Assembly (NCBI GenBank): GCA_024398875.1 | Contig: JAKSIJ010000014.1 | Location: 1 to 64,000 of the forward strand | Source: Fibrobacter sp. | GTDB taxonomy: Bacteria; Fibrobacterota; Fibrobacteria; Fibrobacterales; Fibrobacteraceae | Direction of reading: 5' to 3' | DNA: 64,000 nt | Shown here: positions 8,468-16,879 of the stretch, in pieces | Layout: each line of letters opens with the position of its first letter | How positions within the stretch are numbered: position 1 is the stretch's first letter | Made by a program: the position numbers and the translations under genes | The notes under the pieces: model-generated | Seen by the model: the letters and a program-made list of their open reading frames with translations, nothing else | Database searches by the model: none | Told to the model about the DNA's origin: nothing

Positions 8468-9931
8468 CTACCCCATCAGCGGGAGAGCCACGTCGATGCG
8501 GCGAAGGACTTCTTCCTTCCCCACCACTTCAAAAAGTTCCCACAGGCCGGGGCCAGCGGTAACGCCAGAGACTGCGAGACGCACCGCTCCCACCATGTCC
8601 CCAACTTTACGACCCGTTGCAGCCGCCAAATCGTAGAACATCTTTTCAATCACAGGCGTTGTAAAATCAGTGAGGGCGGCGAGGCCATCTCGGACTTCCG
8701 TAGCAATCTGCTTGGAGCCTGCGCCAAAATGCTTCGCCTTGCCCTTTTCGTCATATTCCGTAGGAGCACGGAAGAAGTAGGTGGCCATCTGGGCCAAATC
8801 CTGCACAAAGTGGGCGCGAGGCTTCAAGAGCTTCACAATTTCTGCAATGCGGGTTTCGGGCTCGGCACTCACATCGATTCCAAGGCCCGTCAAACCTTCC
8901 TTCATGATTCCTGCAAGGAAGGCGTCGTCGCACATGTGAATATGCTGGCCGTTCATCCACTGCAACTTCTTTTCATCAAACATGGCGGACTTGGGATTGA
9001 TGCGCTCCAGAGTGAAGGCATCAATCATTTCCTTCAGAGTCATGACTTCACGATCGTCACCCGGATTCCAACCGAGAAGTGCAAGGTAGTTCACCAGAGT
9101 TTCGGGCAAGTATCCGAGGTCGCGGAAATCACCAACGGAAGCGGCACCCTTGCGCTTACTAAGCTTGCCGCCATTCTTATCAAGAATCACAGGCAAGTGG
9201 CACCATACAGGAGGCTTCCAGCCGAAAGCCTTATAAAGCAATTCGTGCTTGGGTGTAGAGCTAATCCATTCGTCACCGCGGAGCACATGAGTCGTTCCCA
9301 TGAGGTGATCGTCCACGACACTCGCGAAGTGATAAGTAGGATAGCCATCGCGCTTGATAAGCACGAGATCGTCCAGAAGTTCGTTCTGATATTCGATGTG
9401 GCCGCGGATCATGTCGTCGAATTCCGTCACGCCGGTTTCAGGAACCTTCAAGCGAATGACGTACTTTTCGCCAGCGGCAATACGGGCCTCCGCCTCTTCG
9501 CGGCTGATGTTACGGCAGTGGCGGTCATAACCCGTTACGGGCACGTGGCTCTTTTCCTGCTCGGCACGCACTTCCTGAAGGCGTTCCTCGGTACAGAAGC
9601 AATAGTAGGCATCGCCGGAATCCAAGAGTTTCTTGATTTCGCGATGATAGATTTCCAAGCGGTCACTCTGGAAATAAGGACCACAATCGCCCTCGCAACC
9701 CGGACCTTCATCCCACTGGAGGCCAAGCCACTTCAAATCCCGAAGCAAATCGTGAAGCGCAGTTTCATTATAGCGCTTGCGGTCTGTATCTTCAATGCGG
9801 AGATAGAAGGTGCCGCCCATAGCTTTGGCGAAGAAATAGTTGTAAATAGCAGTGCGAGCACCGCCTACATGGAGGTAACCAGTAGGACTGGGAGCAAAAC
9901 GAACGCGAACTTTTCCATTATTTTCAGGCAT
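8468..9931 (-). CDS. gltX: Glutamyl-tRNA synthetase
   Basis: A class I aminoacyl-tRNA synthetase charging tRNA-Glu. The HIGH-type motif is GYLHVGGA near residue 18 and the KMSKS-type motif is KLSKRKGA around residue 250. RFAPSPTG at the start and the DWRGDEW-like RGDEWISSTPKH block are typical. ATG 9931 (MPENNGKV) is chosen over an upstream in-frame start at 9958 because GAGGAAAT lies directly before it. The 487-residue length is normal. It heads the minus-strand run with the BON protein, WYL regulator and queA. Whether it is discriminating or also charges tRNA-Gln cannot be read from the sequence by eye. Confidence 0.96.
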   Translation of the reverse strand: MPENNGKVRVRFAPSPTGYLHVGGARTAIYNYFFAKAMGGTFYLRIEDTDRKRYNETALHDLLRDLKWLGLQWDEGPGCEGDCGPYFQSDRLEIYHREIKKLLDSGDAYYCFCTEERLQEVRAEQEKSHVPVTGYDRHCRNISREEAEARIAAGEKYVIRLKVPETGVTEFDDMIRGHIEYQNELLDDLVLIKRDGYPTYHFASVVDDHLMGTTHVLRGDEWISSTPKHELLYKAFGWKPPVWCHLPVILDKNGGKLSKRKGAASVGDFRDLGYLPETLVNYLALLGWNPGDDREVMTLKEMIDAFTLERINPKSAMFDEKKLQWMNGQHIHMCDDAFLAGIMKEGLTGLGIDVSAEPETRIAEIVKLLKPRAHFVQDLAQMATYFFRAPTEYDEKGKAKHFGAGSKQIATEVRDGLAALTDFTTPVIEKMFYDLAAATGRKVGDMVGAVRLAVSGVTAGPGLWELFEVVGKEEVLRRIDVALPLMG

Positions 9932-10012
9932 AATTTCCTCTTTTGACTTTTGTGACAAAATTTAGCAATTTTTTATAGCCCGGCCGAGGTTCTCTTGAAA
10001 TTCGACAAAAAT

Positions 10013-10042
10013 TTGTTTTCTCTCTGTTCTTTTTGCTATAAT
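10013..10042 (+). promoter_or_regulatory. Sigma-70-type promoter for the small cysteine protein
   Basis: TTGTTT (10013-10018) and TATAAT (10037-10042) are 18 bp apart, followed by a 26-nt leader with AAGGAGAA before the ATG at 10069. Confidence 0.65.
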
Positions 10043-10068
10043 ATGCCACCGAAAGGAGAACGAACCTC

Positions 10069-10416
10069 ATGAAAATTTCTGAAATCAGCAAAAAATTTCA
10101 CGCCGAACATAAAGGCAACTGCGCCATGTCCGTTGCCTACGGCTACGCCATCGCCCACGGAAAGAGCGAAGCAGAAGCATTAGAGACTGCAGAATTTTTC
10201 CGCAATCTGGGTGGCGGCAAGGCCCCCGGCGGAACCTGCGGAGCCCTCTATGCGGCAAAGATGTTAGAGCCAGACCACGCCGACGGCCTGGAAGACACGT
10301 TCCGCCGCGGGGCGAAGAACTGCGCCCTCTGTAGAGAAATCCGCCCGAACGGAGTCATTCCCTGCAACCGCTGTGTGGAACTGGCCGGAGAAGCGCTGGA
10401 TTTTCTCAACTCGTAG
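10069..10416 (+). CDS. Putative redox-active cysteine protein (C_GCAxxG_C_C-like)
   Basis: A 115-residue soluble protein with six cysteines (18, 57, 85, 88, 99, 102). The layout NCAMSV, then GGG-x-PGGTCGAL, then CALC and CNRC resembles the C_GCAxxG_C_C family of putative redox proteins, some of which carry metal sites. The match is by motif spacing only; the central GCA is replaced here by TCGAL. It has its own promoter and a strong AAGGAGAA ribosome-binding site. It is transcribed toward hisH, which also has a TATAAT box of its own. No partner gene suggests a role. Confidence 0.6.
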   Translation: MKISEISKKFHAEHKGNCAMSVAYGYAIAHGKSEAEALETAEFFRNLGGGKAPGGTCGALYAAKMLEPDHADGLEDTFRRGAKNCALCREIRPNGVIPCNRCVELAGEALDFLNS

Positions 10417-10456
10417 TTGAACCCCTTTATCCAACCCATCAAATTTCAAAAATTTC

Positions 10457-10462
10457 TATAAT
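10457..10462 (+). promoter_or_regulatory. -10 box upstream of hisH
   Basis: TATAAT lies 24 bp before the hisH ATG. The -35 region is poor. An AGGA site lies in the short leader. Confidence 0.45.
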
Positions 10463-10486
10463 TGAGCCGTTGAAACAGGATTTCTT

Positions 10487-11101
10487 ATGGCAATTATCGT
10501 CGTCGATTACAATGCAGGCAATTTAACTTCCGTCATGAACGCTCTCGCCAAGGTAGGGGCCGACGCAAAATCCTCCCGTGACGCTGATGAAATCGCCAAG
10601 GCATCCCGCGTAATCTTCCCCGGTGTAGGCGCTGCCGCCTCTGCCATGGAAACCCTGACCCGCACAGGAATTGGAGACGCCATCAAGACCGTCGTAAAAG
10701 CCGGAAATCCAGTGCTTGGCATCTGCATCGGCTGCCAGATTATTTTGGAAGAAAGCGAAGAAGACGGTGGTGTGAAAACGCTAGGCCTCATTCCCGGAAA
10801 AGCAGTGCGCTTCAAAGACGAACCAGGCCTCAAAATTCCGCACATGGGCTGGAACCAAGTTGACTTTACGCGAGAACACCCCATCATGGAAGGCATTCCC
10901 AGCGGTAGCGACTTTTACTACGTGCACTCCTACCATCCTGTTGTGCCTGCCGATTACGCCTTTGCAGAAACCACCTACGGAACGCAGCGCTTCCAGGGCT
11001 TAATTGGAAAAGACAATCTGATTGCCTCCCAGTTCCATCTGGAAAAAAGCGGTGAGGTGGGATTGAAAGTTCTGAGCAACTTCTGCAACTGGAAAGTTTA
11101 G
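10487..11101 (+). CDS. hisH: Imidazole glycerol phosphate synthase, glutaminase subunit
   Basis: HisH releases ammonia from glutamine and passes it to HisF in histidine biosynthesis. It is a class I glutamine amidotransferase of 204 residues. The nucleophile Cys80 is in GICIGCQ (usual form GICLGMQ), and the His/Glu pair is FHLEKS (184 and 186; the family norm is FHPEKS). VVDYNAGNLTSV at the N-terminus and YYVHSYHP are typical. No other his gene is next to it, so the his genes look dispersed. It is convergent with lrgB. Confidence 0.95.
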   Translation: MAIIVVDYNAGNLTSVMNALAKVGADAKSSRDADEIAKASRVIFPGVGAAASAMETLTRTGIGDAIKTVVKAGNPVLGICIGCQIILEESEEDGGVKTLGLIPGKAVRFKDEPGLKIPHMGWNQVDFTREHPIMEGIPSGSDFYYVHSYHPVVPADYAFAETTYGTQRFQGLIGKDNLIASQFHLEKSGEVGLKVLSNFCNWKV

Positions 11102-11190
11102 CGAATAGCAACCGCTTGCAAACAAATACTATTTACAAGAAAATATCATTTGCAAAAAATTACCGCCCGCGACATAACTGCCGCGAACTT

Positions 11191-11889
11191 TTAAAACCAC
11201 TGCAAAATGTAGGGCGCCACGACAGCGGTTAAAACGCCCGCCACTCCGATGGAAAGGCTGCTCATGGCCCCCTGAATCTCCCCGATTTCCATAGCACGCG
11301 TTGTGCCGAGGGCATGGCTGGTGGTGCCAATCGCCACACCTTGAGCCACCGGATACTTTATGCGGAAAATCTTGCATACCAATGGTGCCGTCACGGCTCC
11401 CGTAATGCCCGTCACCACGATGGCGATAATCGTCACCGAGGGAATTCCACCAATCTGCGCGGAAACCACGGAGCCCATAGGAATGGTAATGGACTTAGGC
11501 ACTAGAGAAAGCATCATGGTATGGGAAAGATGAAGCAGTTTAGAACAAAGTATTACAGACAACATTGCCGTCAAGCTACCGACGCAAATGCCAATCATTA
11601 TGGGGACAAAATATTTGCAGAGTTTATGGACCTGGCGATACAGCGGCACCGCCAACACAACCGTCACAGGGTACATAAAGAGGGTGATGACATCACCACC
11701 GATGTTGTAAGTTTCCAGGCTGATTCCCGTGCAAGTGAGGAATCCGATAATCAGTACATTGGCGATGAGAATCGGATTCAAGAGGGAGAATTTCCACTTT
11801 CTGCTGATAGAAACCCCAATCTCAAAAGCGATGAGGGAAAGGAATATGCCAAACAAAGGCGTCTGCAGGAAGGCGTTATCGAGATTCAC
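11191..11889 (-). CDS. lrgB: LrgB/CidB family membrane protein
   Basis: A 232-residue, highly hydrophobic protein with about six membrane segments. The block MLSLVPKSITIPMG with GTTSHALGTTRAMEIGE is the LrgB signature. The family works with LrgA/CidA proteins in control of murein hydrolase activity, and in some plants and bacteria in glycolate/pyruvate transport. ATG 11889 overlaps the end of lrgA by 14 bp. The pair is therefore one operon. Which role it has here is not decided by the sequence. Confidence 0.9.
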   Translation of the reverse strand: MNLDNAFLQTPLFGIFLSLIAFEIGVSISRKWKFSLLNPILIANVLIIGFLTCTGISLETYNIGGDVITLFMYPVTVVLAVPLYRQVHKLCKYFVPIMIGICVGSLTAMLSVILCSKLLHLSHTMMLSLVPKSITIPMGSVVSAQIGGIPSVTIIAIVVTGITGAVTAPLVCKIFRIKYPVAQGVAIGTTSHALGTTRAMEIGEIQGAMSSLSIGVAGVLTAVVAPYILQWF

Positions 11890-12292
11890 GGGAGCCTACC
11901 TTTGCACGACGTTTTACATCAATGCCTTTGCGATGGAGTTTAATGGTCTTTGAAATTTGCACGGAAAGCTGAACCGCCCACCCCGTGGAAACCATGGTCA
12001 CAATGGTGAGCGCAACGCACATCGCTAGCAAAAGCGGCCATTGGGAAAGGACCTCGTCCCCAGCCGCCATAATGGAAATGCTGGGCGGAAGGAAGAAAAA
12101 TGCGATGTATTTGAGAAGGAAATCCGACACATCCTTAATATGATCGATTTTCACAACTTTCAGACAAAGTAATATAAAGAGAAGGACCATGCCGAGAATG
12201 TTCCCGGGCACCGGAATCCCCACGATTTTATGCAAGAATTCCCCTACCAGGCAAATGCCCACGATTATTGCAAATTGGAGAAGAATACGCAT
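11876..12292 (-). CDS. lrgA: LrgA/CidA family holin-like protein
   Basis: A 138-residue protein with about four hydrophobic segments, including GVCLVGEFLHK-like and GIPVPGNILGMVLLF, the family core. The reading frame is open 68 codons further upstream, but that part is polar and unrelated. ATG 12292 (MRILLQFAI) is chosen: it gives family length and lies 7 nt after TACATT on the minus strand, a leaderless-type arrangement. It pairs with lrgB downstream (14-bp overlap) and is divergent from fmt, with only 36 bp between the start codons. Confidence 0.88.
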   Translation of the reverse strand: MRILLQFAIIVGICLVGEFLHKIVGIPVPGNILGMVLLFILLCLKVVKIDHIKDVSDFLLKYIAFFFLPPSISIMAAGDEVLSQWPLLLAMCVALTIVTMVSTGWAVQLSVQISKTIKLHRKGIDVKRRAKVGSRESR

Positions 12293-12299
12293 GGTGGAA

Positions 12300-12305
12300 A
12301 ATGTA
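12300..12305 (-). promoter_or_regulatory. -10 box of lrgAB (leaderless-type promoter)
   Basis: TACATT on the minus strand, 7 nt before the lrgA ATG at 12292. No Shine-Dalgarno sequence is present upstream of the ATG. Confidence 0.45.
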
Positions 12306-12315
12306 GAAAATAAGC

Positions 12316-12321
12316 TATATT
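12316..12321 (+). promoter_or_regulatory. -10 box of fmt (leaderless-type promoter)
   Basis: TATATT, then 7 nt (GAATTTC), then the fmt ATG at 12329. There is no Shine-Dalgarno sequence. The lrgA and fmt -10 boxes are about 10 bp apart on opposite strands, so the two promoters must share most of their DNA. Confidence 0.5.
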
Positions 12322-12328
12322 GAATTTC

Positions 12329-13285
12329 ATGAAAATCGTCTTTATGGGAACGCCGGAATTCGCGGCGCACTTTTTGGAGCACCTGATGGGTGCTGATTAT
12401 GCCGATGTTGTTGCCGTAGTCACTCAGCCCGATAGACCTGCAGGTCGAGGCCGAGTATTGACGCCTCCGCCCGTGAAAGTGGCGGCCCTCGCCCACAACC
12501 TGCCCGTGCTCCAGCCGCTAGATTTGAAGTCGCCTGAATTTGAGAATGACCTCCGCGCCTTCGGTGCAGATTTGTTTGTGGTGGTGGCCTACTCGATTCT
12601 CCCGAAAAACATTCTTGGCGTTGCAAAGTTCGGTGCCGTCAATGTGCACGGAAGCCTCCTCCCCAAATATCGCGGAGCCGCTCCCGTGCAGCGCGCCATT
12701 GCTGACGGTCTCCCAGAAACAGGCGTTACAGTTTTCCGCCTGGATGAAAAAATGGACCACGGCCCGATTCTCGCCCAAAACAAAGTGGTCATCGACCATC
12801 AGGATACCACAGCCAGCCTTTTAGACAAGATGGTAGCGCCTGGCATTGCCGCTTTGGATGACGCCATCCACCAGCTGATGGAAGGCCGTGAAAAGGATTT
12901 GACCCAGGATCACGCCCAAGCCTCTGGAGCCCCGAAACTGAAAAAAGAGGAAGGCATCATCGATTTCAATTTGCCTGCTCAAACCATCCACAACCGCATT
13001 CGTGCCTTCAACCCCTGGCCCGGCGGATATTCCAAACTCTGCGGTAGAACTGTTTACTTGAGAAAAACAGATGTAGTAGGGGTTGGCAGTTGTGGTTCTA
13101 TTGCGGGGGCTGCAAATCTCGCCCCCGGCGCGGTGCTGTTTAAGGAAAACCGCTTTATGGTGGGGACCGGGAATGGCGTTTTGGAAGTTCTGGAGATTCA
13201 GGCAGAGGGCAAGAAGCCCATGCCTGTAGCTGATTTTATGAGAGGCATCCAAAAACGGGAGGACTTGGTTTTTGATAAAGTCTAA
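12329..13285 (+). CDS. fmt: Methionyl-tRNA formyltransferase
   Basis: Fmt formylates the initiator Met-tRNA with 10-formyl-THF. The N-terminal MKIVFMGTPEFA and the active-site block HGSLLPKYRGAAPVQRAI are diagnostic. The C-terminal tRNA-binding OB-like domain follows. A short Gly/Ala-rich insert (VGVGSCGSIAGAAN) sits in the C-terminal domain. A TTG at 12320 lies inside the -10 box, so ATG 12329 is the start. It overlaps rsmB by 14 bp; fmt-rsmB is a common bacterial order. The frequent partner def is not here. Confidence 0.96.
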   Translation: MKIVFMGTPEFAAHFLEHLMGADYADVVAVVTQPDRPAGRGRVLTPPPVKVAALAHNLPVLQPLDLKSPEFENDLRAFGADLFVVVAYSILPKNILGVAKFGAVNVHGSLLPKYRGAAPVQRAIADGLPETGVTVFRLDEKMDHGPILAQNKVVIDHQDTTASLLDKMVAPGIAALDDAIHQLMEGREKDLTQDHAQASGAPKLKKEEGIIDFNLPAQTIHNRIRAFNPWPGGYSKLCGRTVYLRKTDVVGVGSCGSIAGAANLAPGAVLFKENRFMVGTGNGVLEVLEIQAEGKKPMPVADFMRGIQKREDLVFDKV

Positions 13286-14567
13286 CGAACGCGCCGACGC
13301 TTATCGGGTACTGCATCTGTGGCTCACAGAAGGCGCTTTCATTAAGGAAAGCGGTCTTTCTCCTTTTGCCATGGAGCTTGCATTAGGCGTTTGCCGCAGG
13401 CATTTGCTGCTGGAGTACTTCATCAAGACCCTCACGAAAAAAATGCCACCGCTGGAAGAAAAAGTCATCCTCGAGATGGGACTGTTCCAGATGTTCTTCA
13501 TGGATGTGCCGGACCACGCCGCCATCAGCACCAGCGTGGAGCTTGCAAAGGCGGCGTCCCTTGGCGAGGGCGCCACGCGCCTCACCAATGCCGTGCTGCG
13601 TGCAGCCCGGCGGTCCGGCCTCCCGCAAATGCCGCCCCAGCGGGTAAGGCGCATCAGCATCGAGAATTCCGTGCCGGAATGGATTGTGCGCCGCTGGTTT
13701 GATGTCTATGGCGGAGACAAAGCGGAAACTTTGGCAAAAGCTACACTGGAGCGCCCAACGGAATGGCTCCGGGTAAACCTGCAAAAGACAACAACAGCAA
13801 AACTTGCAGAAGCACTTGGTTTCGGGAAAGACGCAGTCACTCTCTACGACCGCTACATCCAAGTCCCCCGCGACGCAAGCCTCAAGACTCTTCTCAATTC
13901 TCCCGAATTTTCCGCGGGTCATTTCAGCCTCCAGAATCCTGCTGCATTCGAGGTGGTGAAACTGCTGGATGCAAAACCCGGCATGAGCGTCTGGGACGCC
14001 TGCGCAGCGCCCGGCGGAAAGACAGCACTCCTTGCCGAGATGGACGGTAGCCTCCGGATTCTCGCAAGCGACAGCTCCGAAACCCGCCTGGAGAAGATGC
14101 AGGATTTGATGACACGTCTTGGCATCACCAATGTCAATACAGAATGTATTGACATCACCACGGCTATTCGGGATGCGCAGCCCGCGATATTCACAACGCG
14201 CGAAAAAAACGCCACACAATTTGACCGCATTCTTCTGGATGTGCCCTGCAGCAACATGGGCGTGATTTCTCGCAGGCCCGAATCCATCTACCGCCTCTCT
14301 CCCGAAAGCATCATGGAACTCTCGGAACTGCAATTCCAGATTCTTGAGAATGCCGCAAAAGCTTTGAAGCCGGATGGTCGTCTGGTTTACGCTACCTGCA
14401 GCCCTGACCCGCAAGAGACAACGCAGGTCATCAACCGCTTTTTGAAAGTCCATCCCGATTTCAAGAAGGTGGGCGACGCGGTATTGCCCGGCGATGCGGT
14501 TCTCCTCGGCGATGCAAATCCAAATCTGGACAGGTTCTTCGCCCAAGCCCTGGAGCACAAGCCATGA
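13272..14567 (+). CDS. rsmB: 16S rRNA (cytosine-967-C5)-methyltransferase, RsmB/Sun family
   Basis: A 431-residue protein with an N-terminal NusB-like helical domain (about 1-135) and a C-terminal SAM-dependent m5C methyltransferase. The SAM site is near WDACAAPGGKTALLAE. The two family cysteines are in DVPCSNMGV and YATCSPDPQE. The start is a TTG at 13272 inside the end of fmt; the 14-bp overlap suggests coupling. Near the C-terminus a GDAVLPGDAVLLGDA mini-repeat looks like a recent slippage product. A perfect 10-bp inverted repeat lies in the gene at 14132-14154. Confidence 0.92.
   Translation: MIKSNERADAYRVLHLWLTEGAFIKESGLSPFAMELALGVCRRHLLLEYFIKTLTKKMPPLEEKVILEMGLFQMFFMDVPDHAAISTSVELAKAASLGEGATRLTNAVLRAARRSGLPQMPPQRVRRISIENSVPEWIVRRWFDVYGGDKAETLAKATLERPTEWLRVNLQKTTTAKLAEALGFGKDAVTLYDRYIQVPRDASLKTLLNSPEFSAGHFSLQNPAAFEVVKLLDAKPGMSVWDACAAPGGKTALLAEMDGSLRILASDSSETRLEKMQDLMTRLGITNVNTECIDITTAIRDAQPAIFTTREKNATQFDRILLDVPCSNMGVISRRPESIYRLSPESIMELSELQFQILENAAKALKPDGRLVYATCSPDPQETTQVINRFLKVHPDFKKVGDAVLPGDAVLLGDANPNLDRFFAQALEHKP
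14132..14154. repeat. Perfect inverted repeat inside rsmB
   Basis: TGTCAATACA and TGTATTGACA flank a 3-nt centre (GAA). It lies within the methyltransferase coding sequence. Confidence 0.6.
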
Positions 14568-15163
14568 TTTCTCTAAAGAAGATACTTGTGTTTTGCAGCT
14601 TGATTTTTGCGACATTCGCGATGGCCGCAGAGCCCTTAACAGAACCAAATCCCGCCGACGTAGCCTTTTCCCATGCCTTCATCGGAATCGAAGGTGGCGA
14701 AATCTACCCCTTCGGCGATTTAATAGACGCTGTTTATAATTCCAAGTACGGCGGTTTCGGTTTCCGCTACACCTATTGGGAAGACTTTGATGGATTTGTC
14801 CATTTCAACTACACCTATTTTAAAGTTCGGGCAGATGGAATTCCCTTCCCCGGCGTTCACCAGTTCATTGGTCGCCTTGGTTTGGATTGGAAATGGAAAA
14901 GCATTCGTCCATTAGCTCTAGGGGCAGGATTCACCTGCAACTGGACAAGAGCAGACACCGACGATGAAAGCATTTCAGGTCGAGGTGGAATGCTTACGGA
15001 CAATGAAACGGAATTCGGCTATTTCTTTCGCGGCAACCTTCCCTTCATTCGCACAGAAAATTATCAAGCAGGGCTCAACATTCTATGGGAAAATCTCTGG
15101 ACTCTGCCAGAAAGATCCAATATGCTTTCCATAGGCATCTATGTTGAAAGGAGGCTTTGGTAA
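14564..15163 (+). CDS. Secreted or outer-membrane protein, unknown
   Basis: A 199-residue protein with a clear signal peptide (MISLKKILVFCSLIFATFAMAA, cleavage likely near 22-23). The mature part is rich in aromatic and alternating residues (FGFRYTYWEDFDGFVHFNYTYF), and ends in an aromatic residue (ERRLW), which suggests a small outer-membrane beta-barrel. No family is recognised. The ATG overlaps the rsmB stop (ATGA) and the stop overlaps the next ATG (TAATG), so it is embedded in the fmt-rsmB-polA run. Confidence 0.7.
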   Translation: MISLKKILVFCSLIFATFAMAAEPLTEPNPADVAFSHAFIGIEGGEIYPFGDLIDAVYNSKYGGFGFRYTYWEDFDGFVHFNYTYFKVRADGIPFPGVHQFIGRLGLDWKWKSIRPLALGAGFTCNWTRADTDDESISGRGGMLTDNETEFGYFFRGNLPFIRTENYQAGLNILWENLWTLPERSNMLSIGIYVERRLW

Positions 15164-16860
15164 TGAAGCAAATCCTCTTCGCCACAATTTTCGCCCTACT
15201 TTTGATTCCGGCGGCAACGCATGCCGCAATCGATGCTGAAATGGAAGGCATGGAAGCCGTCAGTCGCGATGACGGAACATTCCTCGTCGGTGGTCCCACC
15301 TACCAATATGACCGCATTCTTGGCGCTGGTGGCCTCCACACCGAAAGCGAGCTCTGGACTCCGCAAAAACTCCGCCAGCGGTTGCTTTTCAACCGCATGT
15401 CCATTCTGCCCTCCTGGAATCCCATTGCTCCCTCCGTCTGGATAAAGACCGGAAATGAATTGGGAGACATGATTTATCAAGATTTGATCACAGAAACGGA
15501 CAGACCCTCCAACAGAACGCCTATTATGGAGGCCGGTTTCCGTACGCCTAGTTTCAAAGGTTTCTGGGCAACAGCTCGTGGTTTCCAAGATGATCATTTT
15601 TCTGCTCGTACAGCTGCTACTCGTAAAAAATGGGTGGACGACGAATTCTCCCTCTTTGGCGAAAACTGGCCCATGTTCAGCACTGCTTACGCAGGCCTTG
15701 GCTTCACCAACGATTTCGTGAACACATCCATTCTTGCCGGCACAGAATACCTCTGGCTCTATACCGCATCTTCCCGCTGGATTCCCGTCCACTACTCCCC
15801 GCGGGTTGAGGCTCGCATAGATATCGCAGGCCTCTTCCTCACCGCCGCCTATGAGGACGCCGAATACCAGAACTTCCAGAAAAAAGAGAAGGGCAATCGC
15901 AAGGAATGGAATGGTTCCGCTCTCTACTCCTGCGGCAGCCTCTGCAAAAACGGCATTCTAGACGGAAGCATCGGTGTCGCCTTCCGCACCGTAGAGGATT
16001 CTGGAATTGTATATACAAAGTTGGAAGATGATTTTGTCCTGTGGCCTTTTGCAGAACTCATCATCAAGCCCACCAAGCGCATTACCGCAGCCGCAAATTT
16101 TGGCGGAAACAACAAGGATTGGCTGGTACAAGACAGCATTGAATACCGGGCTCCCGCTCCTCAGAATGCAGGCGCCACCATCGGCATCAAAAACATTTCG
16201 GGCACACGCCTCAATCCCCTCGCCGACGATGCAGAACTCTACGGGAAAACCACCATCGACCTGACACCCAGCGGGCAAATGAATCTTCTCCAAAGCTACA
16301 TGCAGTTTGAAGACACATTGGGATTCATGTCCATCGGTGGTCGCGCAACACTTTGGGCAGAATACGGCGCCGAGACCTTCGAGCCCACAGAGTTCATCGA
16401 CGATGGGCCTCTCACCTATCGCAAAGGGGATGTGGAACGCATCAACGAATGGATCAAGGGACTTACTGGAGAAATCTGGCTCGGGCTAAACTATCAAGAA
16501 ATGTTCGCCTTCAAGGCCCTCGGCGGGTTTGAGCGCATCGAAGGTCCCGAGGAACGGTATGAAGTGGAGCCCTCGGAATTTTTCACCGCATTCACAGGCG
16601 ATTGGCTGTTCCGCAAAAGTTTCCGCATTTCACACTCGCTCCGCTACCGCAGTGATGCCGAATGGAATCTCCGCTCCGAGAACCCCTTTGTCGTGAAGGG
16701 CGACTGGTATTGGGATATGACGGTGGAACAGCAATTCCCCAAGCAGGGACTTTTCCTGACGGGCACTTTGATTCATGCATTGACAGATGAAGCCATACAA
16801 ATTCCCAACGGAGATTATGACCGCATCCGCCTTGTCTGCACCGTGAAAAAGACATTTTAA
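15163..16860 (+). CDS. Predicted outer-membrane beta-barrel protein, unknown
   Basis: A 565-residue protein with a signal peptide (MKQILFATIFALLLIPAATHAA). The mature sequence has amphipathic beta-strand character throughout and ends with VCTVKKTF; a C-terminal Phe is usual for outer-membrane barrels inserted by the BAM machinery. No family is recognised. ATG 15163 is chosen: GAAAGGAGG lies 8-10 nt before it and it overlaps the previous stop as TAATG. It probably works with the small envelope protein encoded just upstream. Confidence 0.72.
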   Translation: MKQILFATIFALLLIPAATHAAIDAEMEGMEAVSRDDGTFLVGGPTYQYDRILGAGGLHTESELWTPQKLRQRLLFNRMSILPSWNPIAPSVWIKTGNELGDMIYQDLITETDRPSNRTPIMEAGFRTPSFKGFWATARGFQDDHFSARTAATRKKWVDDEFSLFGENWPMFSTAYAGLGFTNDFVNTSILAGTEYLWLYTASSRWIPVHYSPRVEARIDIAGLFLTAAYEDAEYQNFQKKEKGNRKEWNGSALYSCGSLCKNGILDGSIGVAFRTVEDSGIVYTKLEDDFVLWPFAELIIKPTKRITAAANFGGNNKDWLVQDSIEYRAPAPQNAGATIGIKNISGTRLNPLADDAELYGKTTIDLTPSGQMNLLQSYMQFEDTLGFMSIGGRATLWAEYGAETFEPTEFIDDGPLTYRKGDVERINEWIKGLTGEIWLGLNYQEMFAFKALGGFERIEGPEERYEVEPSEFFTAFTGDWLFRKSFRISHSLRYRSDAEWNLRSENPFVVKGDWYWDMTVEQQFPKQGLFLTGTLIHALTDEAIQIPNGDYDRIRLVCTVKKTF

Positions 16861-16879
16861 CTTTTGACTCAGAACGCCT

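Noticed and set aside
8444-9946. A 500-codon plus-strand frame opposite gltX
   Set aside because: gltX has all synthetase motifs on the minus strand; the opposite frame has none. Similar long shadows oppose maeB, the GH57 gene and the 923-residue secreted protein gene.
11102-11190. Terminator between convergent hisH and lrgB
   Set aside because: Only an AT-rich stretch with TTGCAAA direct repeats is present. No stem with a T-run was found.
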